A stretch of DNA of 64,000 nucleotides from M3007 sp964621185 (GCA_964621185.1 CAZULM010000023.1:21909-85908); one strand, 5' to 3'. Positions 1-9,426 are shown, counted from the stretch's first letter. Made by a program: numbers and translations. Notes: a model not told the origin generated them from the sequence alone.

Positions 1-96
1 AAGCACGGCGCTGTTAACGATGTCCAAAACAAAGCAAACTATCTTTGAAACGCATAACAAAACATAGATAATCAATGTATTACAATTACAAATTTA

Positions 97-1056
97 TCAC
101 TCTTTATTTTTCTTTGCCTTTCCGGTGATATCTTTCCCCTTCCGGGAATCGAGGATAGGTTCCGGGAACGGAGGCGCGTCCTGTTTGTCGTTGAACACCT
201 TGTCGATAAACTTCCAATGGCCTTTTTCAAACTGAAGCCCGTCGTAGCTGCCATCGGGCACTTGGGTCATGCCGCGGCCATACGGGCTTGGGAACGGGAT
301 CAGGTGATCAAACAGGATCATTTTGTACTGTTCGTCCCAATTGACCCTGACGGAGGCATCGGCGGAATACTCAAAAATCAGGCGATGCTCCTTCAACCCT
401 GGCTTAGGCTTGTCGCGATAAAATACCGGCGCCCCAAAAACAGGGCTGCCTTTTTCGTCGAAGCTCAACACCTCAACAACCTTGCGCCTGTCAAAAAACG
501 AATAGGCATCAAAGCCCATCAACAGATACTTCCTGCCCTCTTTGCTGTCAAATTGCCGGATGTTGTAGTATAGGGCCCCATACCAGTTGTCGTTGGCTAA
601 TTGTTCGTAAGCAGGTGGCACATCCATGTCAAAACTCCGGTCGATCAAAGGGAACAGCTTGAGCTCCTTCTGATTCACTTGAATACTTCCGTAATAGCGG
701 TACGTCGAGTCGTTGACAAACAATTGCCAGGTAAAAATCCGGAAACTGCTGTCGGGCGGCGCCAGGATGGATAGGCTTTTGAGCCGGCTAAAAGGGTATT
801 TGAATGAGTTTTCCGTTTTCAAGGCACGTACCAGGGTGGTGATCAGCACCTTACAGGCTGCGAAGCGCTCCTGTTCTATGGAGTCGTTCACCACAGCATA
901 AGCCAGAATTGCCAGAGTGTCCTCGATGCTGTTGAGCTTTTGTATGCTTTCGGCACCGAGCTTATCAGCCGGCTTGTGCTTGGGTTGGGCATTTACGCCC
1001 GCTATGGACAGGGCAAAAAAGCAGAAAAATGCAAAGAGTTTGAGTTTTACGAGCAT
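97..1056 (-). CDS. Exported protein of unknown function, 319 aa
   Basis: The chosen start gives a typical signal peptide (MLVKLKLFAFF followed by a hydrophobic run ending ..AGVNA); the open frame extends further upstream, but that part overlaps the oppositely oriented pyrF and looks like non-coding translation. The mature protein is soluble-looking with no further membrane segment. The central part (LANDNWYGALYYN, then YLLMGFDAY and RRKVVEVLSF) resembles uncharacterised exported Bacteroidota proteins, and the C-terminus is lysine-rich (GKAKKNKE). It is divergent from pyrF, about 120 bp between the two starts. Location in periplasm or outer membrane is inferred from the signal peptide; I cannot assign a function. 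Confidence 0.75.
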   Translation of the reverse strand: MLVKLKLFAFFCFFALSIAGVNAQPKHKPADKLGAESIQKLNSIEDTLAILAYAVVNDSIEQERFAACKVLITTLVRALKTENSFKYPFSRLKSLSILAPPDSSFRIFTWQLFVNDSTYRYYGSIQVNQKELKLFPLIDRSFDMDVPPAYEQLANDNWYGALYYNIRQFDSKEGRKYLLMGFDAYSFFDRRKVVEVLSFDEKGSPVFGAPVFYRDKPKPGLKEHRLIFEYSADASVRVNWDEQYKMILFDHLIPFPSPYGRGMTQVPDGSYDGLQFEKGHWKFIDKVFNDKQDAPPFPEPILDSRKGKDITGKAKKNKE

Positions 1057-1164
1057 GGTACAGCGTATCTTTTTCAGGTTTTGGAAACGAGCGCTCGCCG
1101 GAAAAATTGCCATTTTTTTCCGAATAAAAATCAATGGCCGGAATAAGTGGAGGCGAACAGCTCC

Positions 1165-1172
1165 TACCTTTG
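1165..1172 (+). promoter_or_regulatory. -7 promoter element of pyrF
   Basis: TACCTTTG matches the Bacteroidota -7 consensus TAnnTTTG exactly and ends four bases before the pyrF ATG, so the transcript would have an almost absent leader. No clear -33 element was identified. Confidence 0.5.
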
Positions 1173-1176
1173 CGCC

Positions 1177-1998
1177 ATGAACCGCGCCACCCTCATCGCT
1201 GAAATCTTTCGGAAAAAATCCTTCCTCTGCGTCGGCCTCGACCCCGAATTGCAGAAAATCCCCCAACACCTGCACCAAGAAAGCGACCCCATTTTGGCCT
1301 TCAACAAGGCAATCATAGACGCTACCCGCGAGTGCTGCGTAGCCTACAAACCCAATCTGGCTTTTTACGAAGCCCTTGGGCCAAGTGGCTGGAACACTTT
1401 TCACGAAACGATAAAGCACATCGGCAACCAGCACTTGATCATCGCAGATGCCAAGCGCGGCGATATCGGCAACACCAGCAACATGTACGCCGAAGCGTTT
1501 TACAACCAATTGGGCTGCGACGCCATAACCGTGACGCCGTATATGGGGGAAGACAGCGTAACGCCATTCTTAAGCCATCCCGGCAAATGGGCCATCGTGC
1601 TGGCCCTTACCTCCAATAAGGGTAGTGCTGACTTCCAGCGCTCCTGGCTTGAAGACTCCCGGCAAACCCTTTGGGAATCGGTGCTCAATACCGCGCAAAC
1701 CTGGGGAACCCCGGAAAACATGATGTTTGTGATCGGCGCCACCCACCCCGAAGCGTTTGTGCGTGTGCGCGAGCTGGCGCCTGAGCACTTTTTGCTGGTG
1801 CCCGGCGTTGGCGCCCAGGGCGGCGACCTGGCGGCAATTTGCCAATACGGCCTGAACAAAGACTGCGGATTGCTGGTGAACGCCGCAAGGAGCATAATCT
1901 ATGCCTCGAACGGCCCAGATTTTGCCGAAATGGCTAAGGAAGAGGCCAGTCGGATACAAGAAGCGATGCAGGATTTGTTGATGGCTGTTCGTGCTTAG
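1177..1998 (+). CDS. pyrF: Orotidine 5'-phosphate decarboxylase, type 2
   Basis: Catalyses OMP to UMP plus CO2, the last step of de novo pyrimidine synthesis, in the cytoplasm. The 273-residue length and the motifs CVGLDPEL (residues 18-25) and DAKRGDIGNT (91-100, catalytic Lys93) are those of the longer type 2 PyrF found in Bacteroidota and Actinobacteria. The C-terminal phosphate-binding region is visible as LVPGVGAQGGD and LVNAARSI. The ATG at 1177 is preferred over upstream codons because the protein begins at the usual place and a -7 promoter motif ends just before it. ribD follows on the same strand after a 63-bp gap filled with 8-bp repeats. Confidence 0.97.
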   Translation: MNRATLIAEIFRKKSFLCVGLDPELQKIPQHLHQESDPILAFNKAIIDATRECCVAYKPNLAFYEALGPSGWNTFHETIKHIGNQHLIIADAKRGDIGNTSNMYAEAFYNQLGCDAITVTPYMGEDSVTPFLSHPGKWAIVLALTSNKGSADFQRSWLEDSRQTLWESVLNTAQTWGTPENMMFVIGATHPEAFVRVRELAPEHFLLVPGVGAQGGDLAAICQYGLNKDCGLLVNAARSIIYASNGPDFAEMAKEEASRIQEAMQDLLMAVRA

Positions 1999-2029
1999 TT
2001 GTTCGTTCGCATCCATTCCACTTAATCAA

Positions 2030-2056
2030 ATTATCACATTATCGCATTATCACATT
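2030..2056. repeat. 8-bp tandem repeat ATTATCAC upstream of ribD
   Basis: Three consecutive 8-bp units (ATTATCAC, ATTATCGC, ATTATCAC) plus a partial ATT end five bases before the ribD ATG. The same unit recurs upstream of the genes starting at 22124 (minus) and 57962 (plus), always in the same orientation relative to the gene. Confidence 0.85.
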
Positions 2057-2061
2057 CCAAT

Positions 2062-3090
2062 ATGATGCAACGCTGCTTTGAGCTGGCCCTCCGGGGCGCC
2101 GGCAGCGTATCGCCCAACCCGATGGTCGGGGCTGTTTTGGTTTATGATGGCCGAATCATAAGTGAAGGCTGGCACTATGCTTATGGCCAAGCTCATGCAG
2201 AAGTGAATTGCTTTAACGGTGTGCCTGCCGAAGACCAAGCGCTAATTTCAAAATCGACTTTGTATTGCTCGTTAGAGCCCTGCGCGCATTTCGGGAAGAC
2301 ACCGCCTTGCGTAGATCTGGTGTTGCGGCACAAGGTGCCAAGGGTTGTTGTCGCCAATAAAGACCCGAATCCTTTGGTGGCAGGCAAAGGCCTGGCAAAG
2401 CTCCAGGCAGCAGGTGTGGAGGTGATCGAAGGGGTATTGGAGGCAGAAGGGCATTGGCTGAACCGGATATTTTTTACCTGGATCACTAAAAATCGGCCTT
2501 ACATTATCTTGAAATGGGCACAGAGCGCCGACGGTTTTTTGGGCTTGAAAGGCGAACGTACCGCAATTTCAGGCCCATTGGCCCAAAGGCTGGTGCACAG
2601 GTGGCGGGCAGAGGCGGATGCCATTTTGGTCGGGGCAGCCACGGCTGATGTTGACAACCCCCGTTTGGATACCCGGCATTATTTCGGGAAAAACCCACTG
2701 CGGGTATTGTTGGACGGCAATGGCTCAGTCCCATTGGATCGACACCTGCTGAACGACGGGGAACCCACACTTGTTTTTGGGGATGAGCGGCCTGGGTTGG
2801 CAGCAAACAAAGTAATCGTGCCAAACTCCGGCCCGGTTCCATTGCCAATAGTGCTCGAAAAACTGCATCAAGACGGTCATGCTTCGTTGCTGTTAGAGGG
2901 CGGCGCACAGGTGCTGCAGCAATTTATGGATGCTGGGCTTTGGGACGAAATCCGCATAATCGAAAGCAGAAAGGTTTTTGGCGAGGGCGTTGCGGCGCCC
3001 CAAACGCCTGCGGGCGCCAAGCTCAAGGAACGGATTGCGCTGGGAGGTGATATTGTAACCTTTTTTACACATAGTTTTTTTTACACATAG
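2062..3090 (+). CDS. ribD: Bifunctional riboflavin biosynthesis deaminase/reductase RibD
   Basis: Performs two consecutive steps of riboflavin synthesis: deamination of the pyrimidine intermediate and NADPH-dependent reduction of its ribosyl side chain. The N-terminal deaminase domain carries the zinc site HAE (His45, Glu47) and PCAHFGKTPPC (Cys74, Cys83). The reductase domain starts around residue 145 (NRPYIILKWAQSADG) and includes LLLEGGAQVLQQF. At 342 residues it has the normal length. The last residues (THSFFYT) are encoded by a repeat: the stop codon lies inside the left arm of a 39-bp inverted repeat, so the natural C-terminus has probably been altered slightly. The next gene is convergent. 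Confidence 0.96.
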   Translation: MMQRCFELALRGAGSVSPNPMVGAVLVYDGRIISEGWHYAYGQAHAEVNCFNGVPAEDQALISKSTLYCSLEPCAHFGKTPPCVDLVLRHKVPRVVVANKDPNPLVAGKGLAKLQAAGVEVIEGVLEAEGHWLNRIFFTWITKNRPYIILKWAQSADGFLGLKGERTAISGPLAQRLVHRWRAEADAILVGAATADVDNPRLDTRHYFGKNPLRVLLDGNGSVPLDRHLLNDGEPTLVFGDERPGLAANKVIVPNSGPVPLPIVLEKLHQDGHASLLLEGGAQVLQQFMDAGLWDEIRIIESRKVFGEGVAAPQTPAGAKLKERIALGGDIVTFFTHSFFYT

Positions 3091-3261
3091 GCACATAGGG
3101 ACATAGGGCACATAGTTTTTATACCTCGCGCCGTTGGCTATTGGTTTTTAGTCATTGTCTAACTTACAGTTAATCAAATAATTACGATATTGATAATGCA
3201 CAAAACCTGGCGACGCGAGTCGTAAAAACTATGTGCCCTATGTCCCTATATGCCTATGTGT
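3083..3261. repeat. Long inverted repeat, 39-bp arms, 101-bp loop
   Basis: Arms at 3083-3121 and 3223-3261 are reverse complements with a single mismatch. Each arm is itself made of CACATAGG-like 8-9 bp units. The structure sits between convergent ribD and the DUF2807 gene and could form a large hairpin in either transcript. The loop (3122-3222) contains no gene that I can recognise. Confidence 0.9.
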
Positions 3262-3276
3262 TAAAAAACCCCTGTG

Positions 3277-3999
3277 TCACAACCGCGAAACCTCGCCGGA
3301 GCCGCTGACATGTGTCTCCAGGTTAGGGCTGCCCAAATAGCGAACATCCCCGGAACCCGAAACATGCGCTTTCAGCGTTTGAATAACGTTGGCAGATACG
3401 GACCCAGAGCCCGAGATATGCGCATCTAAGCTGTTGAACTCCATGTTTTTGGCGTGAACTTCGCCGCTGCCGCTCACATCCACCTGGGCATTGTTTGCTT
3501 TGCCCCCAAGCTCAATCTCTCCGCTCCCGGAGATGGAGCAGCGCAGGGAATTGAAATTGCCTTGTGGCAGGATCACGTTGCCGGAGCCGCCGATGTCAAC
3601 CACCATCCTATCACCTTCCAAGGGCGACACGACGAGGATTTCACCGCTGCCACCGAGTGAAAAGCCATCAAAAGCAGGGGCGGTGACCACAATTTTCAGG
3701 TTCTCGGTGTAAGACACGTTTTCGTCAAAGAATATCCGCAAGCGGCCGTTTTCCAGCACCGTTTTGAGCAGCGGCAAAATGTTCTGCTGGGCCGTCACCT
3801 CTACGTTGTAATCGCCCACCCGAACTTCCACATCGCCCGCTAAGTCGAGGTCAAGCGCATGGAAGTCGCGAACACTGCGCGTTTCTGTCATGGTAGGCCC
3901 CGAACCCTTTACGCCAAACCCAAAATGGTTGAAATGACAAGAGCGCTGGCCAACCACGAAAATGGCGACCAGCAACATGAATGCAAGGAGATATTTCAT
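3277..3999 (-). CDS. DUF2807 head-GIN-like exported protein, 240 aa
   Basis: Begins with an uncleaved or cleaved hydrophobic N-terminus (MKYLLAFMLLVAIFVVG). The body has the DUF2807 signature (the putative auto-transporter adhesin, head GIN domain family): the start TRSVRDFHALDLDLAGDVEV, then regularly spaced Gly-Ser-Gly turns (GGSGEI, GGSGNV, SGSGEI, SGSGEV, SGSGSV, SGSGDV, SGSGEV) expected of a right-handed beta-helix. ATG at 3999 is chosen because it starts the hydrophobic segment; an upstream start would add 17 polar residues. Localisation to the periplasm or envelope is inferred; function in this family is unknown. A paralogue lies at 47616-48245. Confidence 0.9.
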   Translation of the reverse strand: MKYLLAFMLLVAIFVVGQRSCHFNHFGFGVKGSGPTMTETRSVRDFHALDLDLAGDVEVRVGDYNVEVTAQQNILPLLKTVLENGRLRIFFDENVSYTENLKIVVTAPAFDGFSLGGSGEILVVSPLEGDRMVVDIGGSGNVILPQGNFNSLRCSISGSGEIELGGKANNAQVDVSGSGEVHAKNMEFNSLDAHISGSGSVSANVIQTLKAHVSGSGDVRYLGSPNLETHVSGSGEVSRL

Positions 4000-4134
4000 G
4001 TAATGGTGATTTTTGTTTTGAAATGATGCAATTTTGCGCCGATTGAGCATTTGACACCGTTAACGCGACAAAGGTTGCAGTGTTTTGTCTAAATGTTGCA
4101 AGCTTGATTTCAAAATAATAAAAACGATTTATAC

Positions 4135-4524
4135 ATGTTCTGGACTATATTGCAATGCACTTTGCTGAGCTGTTCCCTGTCAACAAAGGCTTGTGCCCCA
4201 AGCGCCGCGCCGCCCGAAAAAGTGGTGGAATGGCTTAGCCCCAAAGAACATGATTTTGGGAATATCCGGCGTGAACACCCGGTAGAGCATGTGTTCAAGT
4301 TCAAAAATGCCGCAAAAGGTCCAATCGTGCTGCAAACTGTGCGCACCTCCTGCGGGTGCACCGCCGCAAGCTGGACAGAAACGCCCATAGAACCGGGGGC
4401 CACGGGTGAGGTTCGGATCGAATACGATGCCTACAAAACAGGGGATTTCAACAAAAAGATCACCGTTTTTTTTGACAAGCAAAAGAAAGCCGAAACACTG
4501 CGGATTACCGGTTCGGTGGACTAA
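4135..4524 (+). CDS. DUF1573 domain protein, 129 aa
   Basis: Short exported protein with an N-terminal hydrophobic stretch (MFWTILQCTLLSCSLS) that may be a weak signal or lipoprotein signal with Cys at 11, 13 or 20. The rest is one DUF1573 immunoglobulin-like domain: KEHDFGNIRREHPVEHVFKF, then TSCGCTAASW, PGATGEVRIEYDA and ITVFFDK..KAETLRITGSV. DUF1573 proteins are very common in Bacteroidota and often occur in exported assemblies, but no activity is established. The stop codon overlaps the end of the convergent recF by four bases. Confidence 0.9.
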   Translation: MFWTILQCTLLSCSLSTKACAPSAAPPEKVVEWLSPKEHDFGNIRREHPVEHVFKFKNAAKGPIVLQTVRTSCGCTAASWTETPIEPGATGEVRIEYDAYKTGDFNKKITVFFDKQKKAETLRITGSVD

Positions 4525-5636
4525 ACGATCGAAGCAACCTCTTGAACCACAGCGTTTTCTATCTCAAACAGCTTGTACGCCCCATCAAACGAAGACACCA
4601 CCGATTCTATGCGGGCGCGTTGGGTGTCGGTGATAAAAACTTGCCCAAAATCGCGCTCGATGAGCAGGCCCACCAGCTGCCGGACGCGGGTCTCGTCCAA
4701 TTTGTCAAAAATATCGTCGAGCAACAATATGGGCGTTTGCCCAATCTGCTGTCGCAACACCTCGTATTGCGCCAGGCGCAGGGCCAACAGGTATGATTTC
4801 AGCTGGCCTTGTGAAGCAAACCTTTTTAGCGGGAACCCGTCCATGAACAACAGCAGGTCGTCACGGTGCGGGCCGGCAGTACTGCGCTGCAAGGCACGGT
4901 CCTTTTCCAAGCCTTCCCGAAACAGTTCATCCAGCCCAGCTTTGCGCAGATCGGACTGATAGCTGATATCCACCTCCTCCCGGCTCCCGGATATGGCCGA
5001 ATAATAATCGGCAAAGTAGGGCAGGAATTGCTCAACAAACTGGCTGCGCTGCTCATACAACGACTTGGCCGGGGCAGGCATTTGCCGGTCGATGCTTTCC
5101 AGCAGCACGGGATCGAATCGCCGCTGCTCAAAAAAGGACTTCAATAGGGCATTGCGTTGCTTCAGCAGTGCATTGTACTGCACCAGGCTGCCCAGGTAAT
5201 CTGCAGAAACCTGCGACAAGCTGGTGTCTAAAAAACGCCGCCGGTCTTCACTGCCGTCCTGTACCAGCGACACATCTTCAGGCGCTATCATCACGACCGG
5301 GAATTGCCCGACGTGATCAGAGAGGCGCTCCACCGCATTGCTGTTTCGTTCAAATTCCTTTCGCCCCCCCAATTGGTATTTTGCGACCACTTTCGTTTCT
5401 TCCTGCCCTATCTTGAACTGCGCCTCCAATCGAAAAAAATCTTCTCCGTGCCGCACCAAGTTACGGTCGTTCAGGCCGGCGTGGCTCTTGCACAAGCACA
5501 GGAAATGCAGTGCGTCCAGCACGTTGGTCTTGCCCATGCCGTTCAAGCCCGTCAGGCAGTTGAGCCTCGGCGAGAAGTCGAGGGTCTGACTTTCGTAATT
5601 TTTGAAATTGCTGATTTTTAACCTGGAAACTTGCAA
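4521..5636 (-). CDS. recF: DNA replication and repair protein RecF
   Basis: SMC-like ATPase that helps load RecA on gapped DNA. Walker A is at residues 30-37 (GLNGMGKT), the Q/signature-region ASQGQLKSYLLALRLAQ is near residue 278, and Walker B with the D-loop is LLLDDIFDKLDETR near 308. The length of 371 residues and the N-terminal start MQVSRLKISNFKNY are canonical. It lies six bases downstream of the 5'-nucleotidase-like gene on the same strand and is presumably cotranscribed with it; it is not adjacent to dnaA, dnaN or gyrB here, unlike the arrangement in many Firmicutes and Proteobacteria. Confidence 0.97.
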   Translation of the reverse strand: MQVSRLKISNFKNYESQTLDFSPRLNCLTGLNGMGKTNVLDALHFLCLCKSHAGLNDRNLVRHGEDFFRLEAQFKIGQEETKVVAKYQLGGRKEFERNSNAVERLSDHVGQFPVVMIAPEDVSLVQDGSEDRRRFLDTSLSQVSADYLGSLVQYNALLKQRNALLKSFFEQRRFDPVLLESIDRQMPAPAKSLYEQRSQFVEQFLPYFADYYSAISGSREEVDISYQSDLRKAGLDELFREGLEKDRALQRSTAGPHRDDLLLFMDGFPLKRFASQGQLKSYLLALRLAQYEVLRQQIGQTPILLLDDIFDKLDETRVRQLVGLLIERDFGQVFITDTQRARIESVVSSFDGAYKLFEIENAVVQEVASIV

Positions 5637-5642
5637 AATCTA

Positions 5643-7265
5643 CTATTCCGATTTCAAATATTGGATAAACACCAAACGTATATCTTTCCTGATATCCGTT
5701 TTGTCATTCTGGTCAGGCTTGATGATTTTGGGTATGTCGGGATTTGTGCTTTTGCCCTTTTCGTCCAGCTTCGCGGCCAAAAAGCCCATGTTTGCCTCAT
5801 TTCCCGTCAACAAAAAGTCGGGCAGCGTGACATGGTAGGTTTTTGTGGTGTCTAACGGTTTATCTGCCACCCACCATTTCCCGGCATTGTCGCGGCGCAC
5901 GCGGTACAATTGAAGGTATCCGCCATTGCCATTGTTGTTGTGACCGGCATCCAGGGTTTTTAGCAACATGGATCCTGTCATTTCCACTTCGGTGATGGCC
6001 CCGCCGAAGGGAAGGATGCGCACGATGTCCAGTTCTGTAAGGCTACCCGTCAGCACGTCGTCAACCCGGATAGAGCCGCTGTTGAGGATGGCGCAGTCGG
6101 GTTTGTTGCGCGATGCAACGTACATGGCCTCTGTAATCATGGCGCCGATTGGCGCCTGGCCGCCGCGCACCACAGCTTCCCGGCAATCGAGCGGCTTGTC
6201 GAGCTTTGCCACCACATTCTCCGGGTTGATACCATCCTTAATCAGGGCTTCGTTTTTGATTTTTTCCCATTTGGCCACTACCGCGCCTGTTTTTGGCTCG
6301 TCGGCGATGTTGCCGCCCACTTGCCGCAGTTCAGATTTTACCGTGCAGGCGCCTTTCCTTTTGTCGTATCGAAGGGTATGCACGTACACCGTTTTGGCAT
6401 TCGCATCGGCTTTGGTAATTACGGTCGTGCCGATTTTATGGATTTGGTTCTCGTGCTCGTGGCCGCCCATGATGAGGGCTATTTTGGGCAACATGGTTGC
6501 CAGTTTTTTGTCGTCGTCAACATCGAGGTGGGTCAAGCCCACGATTACATCGGTTTTAGGTTGCAGCTCTCCGAAGCTTTTGCGCGCCGATTCCATCCAA
6601 TCAGTGTACACCGCCCAAGGCTGTTTGCCCGAATTGATGAGGACGCCAAAAATGCCAAGGTTCAGGGTGGTGCCATCTTTGTCTTTGAAGGTCAGCACCT
6701 GGTTGTCGGGGCAAATTTCCGAACCGCCACCGGGCTTGTTTTTAAAAAACTGCTGTTGAAACGTGCTTGTCCCTGGGCTGGCAGCCGGCGGCTTCAATCG
6801 GACGTTTCCTGTCAGCCACTTGAAATTCGACTCGTCCAAACGGGCTTGCAGGTCGGGCAAGTCGCCGTAATCGAACTCATGGTTGCCGAAAACCACCCAA
6901 TCGAGGCCGAGGGTGTTGAGCACTTCTACCATGTGCTTGCCCCGGATCCGCTGGCCGTCATATTTCAGGGTGCCGATTACGGATGGGCTGATAAAATCGC
7001 CTGCCAGGACGGTGAGTGTGTTGGGGTTTTTGGCCAGCAGTTCCTGGCGGATGGTGGCAACCCGCGCCAAGCCTCCCCGCCCGTCAGATGGCGCGGGCGA
7101 AATTTCATATACATCGTTCATTTGAAGGATGCTGATTTCGATGATGCCGTCATCGCCGGAAGATTGCCCGGCGTTTGGGGTAGCGACAGTTTTTTTTGCC
7201 GGGTCGCAGGAAAAAAGGAAACAGACGGCCAACAGGCAGGTAAGGATGCGGAGCTTCGTTTTCAT
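5643..7265 (-). CDS. 5'-nucleotidase/UshA-like metallophosphatase lipoprotein
   Basis: The N-terminus MKTKLRILTCLLAVCFLFSC has a lipobox ending at Cys20, so this is a predicted lipoprotein. The metallophosphoesterase domain has ISILQMNDVYEI (dimetal site, usually D-x-H; here the first strand reads NDVYE), LAGDFISPS, GNHEFDYG and MGGHEHE. The C-terminal 5'-nucleotidase domain (around 370-525) contains AILNSGSIRVDD and ITEVEMTGSMLLKTL. It probably hydrolyses nucleotides or related phosphate esters in the periplasm; the exact substrate cannot be read from sequence. Upstream partner of recF (6-bp gap) and divergent from acetoacetyl-CoA synthetase. Confidence 0.9.
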   Translation of the reverse strand: MKTKLRILTCLLAVCFLFSCDPAKKTVATPNAGQSSGDDGIIEISILQMNDVYEISPAPSDGRGGLARVATIRQELLAKNPNTLTVLAGDFISPSVIGTLKYDGQRIRGKHMVEVLNTLGLDWVVFGNHEFDYGDLPDLQARLDESNFKWLTGNVRLKPPAASPGTSTFQQQFFKNKPGGGSEICPDNQVLTFKDKDGTTLNLGIFGVLINSGKQPWAVYTDWMESARKSFGELQPKTDVIVGLTHLDVDDDKKLATMLPKIALIMGGHEHENQIHKIGTTVITKADANAKTVYVHTLRYDKRKGACTVKSELRQVGGNIADEPKTGAVVAKWEKIKNEALIKDGINPENVVAKLDKPLDCREAVVRGGQAPIGAMITEAMYVASRNKPDCAILNSGSIRVDDVLTGSLTELDIVRILPFGGAITEVEMTGSMLLKTLDAGHNNNGNGGYLQLYRVRRDNAGKWWVADKPLDTTKTYHVTLPDFLLTGNEANMGFLAAKLDEKGKSTNPDIPKIIKPDQNDKTDIRKDIRLVFIQYLKSE

Positions 7266-7432
7266 GGAAAATAAATGTTTCGTGAATTATTTGAACAAGA
7301 GGGAGTTTGGGCTCTTAAGCGAGGAAATTGAGGCTTTTTGGACAGGTCCGAAACTAAATGAGGCGCGCGTTGGGTTCGGATGCTGCATTATTTCCTATTT
7401 TTTGAGAACTTTGTTGCGCAAAACTAAACACC

Positions 7433-9421
7433 ATGACCGAAACCAGCACCATCATGGCCAAGCGACTTTGGCAACCAACGCCCGAAGCGCAGAAAAACAG
7501 CCACTTGCACCGCTATATTTCCTGGTTGCGCACCGAAAAAGGCATCGACTTCGACAGCTATGCGGCATTGCAGCAGTGGTCATGCTTCCACCTCGCTTCC
7601 TTTTGGCAAAGTTTGTGGGACTATTTCAACATCATCAGCCATGCATCGCACCAGGCTGTGCTTAGCGGAGACAAAATGCCTGATTTCCAATGGTTTGAAG
7701 GCGCTACCCTGAACTATGCGGAGCATATATTCAGAAAAAAAAACGCCGAGCAGCCGGCCATTGTCTTCAAGAACGAGCGTTCCGGGATTACCGAAACCAG
7801 TTGGGCAGACCTGGAACAGCAGACTGCTGCGTTCGCCTTGTTCCTGAAAGCATCCGGGATTCGCGAGGGCGACCGGTTGGCGGCTTATTTGCCCAATACG
7901 CCCCATGCCATCGTGGCGGTGCTGGCGGCAGCGTCCATCGGCGCCGTGTGGTCGAGCTGCTCCCCCGATTTTGGGGCGGCGAGCGTCGCCGACCGTTTCG
8001 CGCAGATTGAGCCGCGCATACTGATCGCAGTGGACGGGTACAGCTATGGCGGCAAGAATTTTGACAAGCTGGATACCGTAACTGAGCTTTGCAGCCTTTT
8101 GCCCAGCGTGGAAAAAGTGGTGCTGATACCATACCTGAACCCGAAAGCCGACTTGAAAGAGGTGGATAAGCCAGTGGAAACCTGGGGCAGCATCCAAAAA
8201 GCCCACAACAAAGCCAAGCTGACATTTACCCCACTGCCCTTCTCCCACCCGATCTGGGTGCTGTACTCTTCTGGCACCACGGGCATCCCAAAAGCCATCA
8301 CGCACGGGCATGGCGGCAACTTGCTGGAGCACCTGAAATACCTTCATTTCCACAACGACGTGCACCCTGGCGAGCGCTTTTTTTGGTACTCCACCACCGG
8401 CTGGATGATGTGGAACTTTACCCTGGCAGCCCTGCTCACCGGCGCCACCATCGTATTGTACGACGGCAGCCCCGGCTACCCCGACATGAACTGCCTTTGG
8501 GACCTGGCCGAAAAAACCAAAATCGCCCATTTTGGCACCAGCGCCCCGTTTTTGGTTAGCTGCATGAAGGCAGGCATCGTGCCGAAAGATTCCTTCGACT
8601 TGGGCGCGCTGCGCAGCATCGGCTCCACCGGCTCGCCACTGCCACCTGAAGCTTATGATTGGGCATATGAAAACGTCAAGGCCGACCTTTGGCTGACGAG
8701 CATGGCCGGCGGCACCGATGTCTGCACGGCCTGGGTGGGCGGCAACCCGCTGCTGCCTGTTTACCAGGGAGAGATACAGTGCCGCTGTTTGGGGTGCTGC
8801 ATGGAAAGCTGGGGCGAGGACGGGAAGCCCGTCCCGGTCAACGAAGTCGGGGAAATGGTGGTGACGAAGCCCATGCCCTCCATGCCCATTTTTTTCTGGG
8901 GCGACCCAGATAAGGCCAAATACAGGAGCTCCTATTTTGAAGATTTCCCAGGGGTTTGGCGGCACGGCGACTGGCTGCGGATAACCGAACGCAACACGCT
9001 GCAGATCTTAGGCCGCTCCGATTCCACCCTGAACCGCCAGGGCGTGCGCATCGGCACCGCTGAGATTTACCGGGCCATCGACCAAATACCCGAAATAAAA
9101 GATGCACTGATCGTGAACATAGAATACGAAGACGGCAGCGACTGGATGCCCTTGTTCGTGGTGCTGAACGAAGGAGTGGTGCTCGACGACCCGCTGATTG
9201 GCAAGATCAAAAACACCCTGCGCAACACCTACAGCCCGCGCCATGTGCCAGATGCCATCTTGGAGCTCGCCGACATCCCTTACACCATCTCCGGCAAGAA
9301 AATGGAAACCCCGGTGAAAAAAGTGCTGCAGCGCAAGCCCCTCGACAAAGCCTACAACCCCGATTCCATGCGCAACCCGGAGTCAATGGACTATTTTATC
9401 CAGCTTGCGGAAACACTGTGA
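7433..9421 (+). CDS. Acetoacetyl-CoA synthetase (acetoacetate-CoA ligase)
   Basis: ATP-dependent adenylate-forming enzyme activating acetoacetate to acetoacetyl-CoA. The protein has an N-terminal ACAS domain (WFEGATLNYAEHIF near 86), the AMP-binding P-loop YSSGTTGIPKAITHGHGG near 277, and the C-terminal hinge with the catalytic lysine in SGKKMETPVKK near 620. The full-length alignment to the family is suggested by 662 residues. The start could also be the ATG at 7454 (MAKRLWQPT), which would remove seven residues. It overlaps the start of the PolX gene (GTGA/ATG region), so the two are translationally adjacent although functionally unrelated. Confidence 0.93.
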   Translation: MTETSTIMAKRLWQPTPEAQKNSHLHRYISWLRTEKGIDFDSYAALQQWSCFHLASFWQSLWDYFNIISHASHQAVLSGDKMPDFQWFEGATLNYAEHIFRKKNAEQPAIVFKNERSGITETSWADLEQQTAAFALFLKASGIREGDRLAAYLPNTPHAIVAVLAAASIGAVWSSCSPDFGAASVADRFAQIEPRILIAVDGYSYGGKNFDKLDTVTELCSLLPSVEKVVLIPYLNPKADLKEVDKPVETWGSIQKAHNKAKLTFTPLPFSHPIWVLYSSGTTGIPKAITHGHGGNLLEHLKYLHFHNDVHPGERFFWYSTTGWMMWNFTLAALLTGATIVLYDGSPGYPDMNCLWDLAEKTKIAHFGTSAPFLVSCMKAGIVPKDSFDLGALRSIGSTGSPLPPEAYDWAYENVKADLWLTSMAGGTDVCTAWVGGNPLLPVYQGEIQCRCLGCCMESWGEDGKPVPVNEVGEMVVTKPMPSMPIFFWGDPDKAKYRSSYFEDFPGVWRHGDWLRITERNTLQILGRSDSTLNRQGVRIGTAEIYRAIDQIPEIKDALIVNIEYEDGSDWMPLFVVLNEGVVLDDPLIGKIKNTLRNTYSPRHVPDAILELADIPYTISGKKMETPVKKVLQRKPLDKAYNPDSMRNPESMDYFIQLAETL

Positions 9422-9426
9422 ACATT

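Noticed and set aside
7580..8965. A long open frame on the minus strand opposite acetoacetyl-CoA synthetase
   Set aside because: It mirrors the GC-rich codon positions of a well supported gene, and has no recognisable domain, promoter or terminator.
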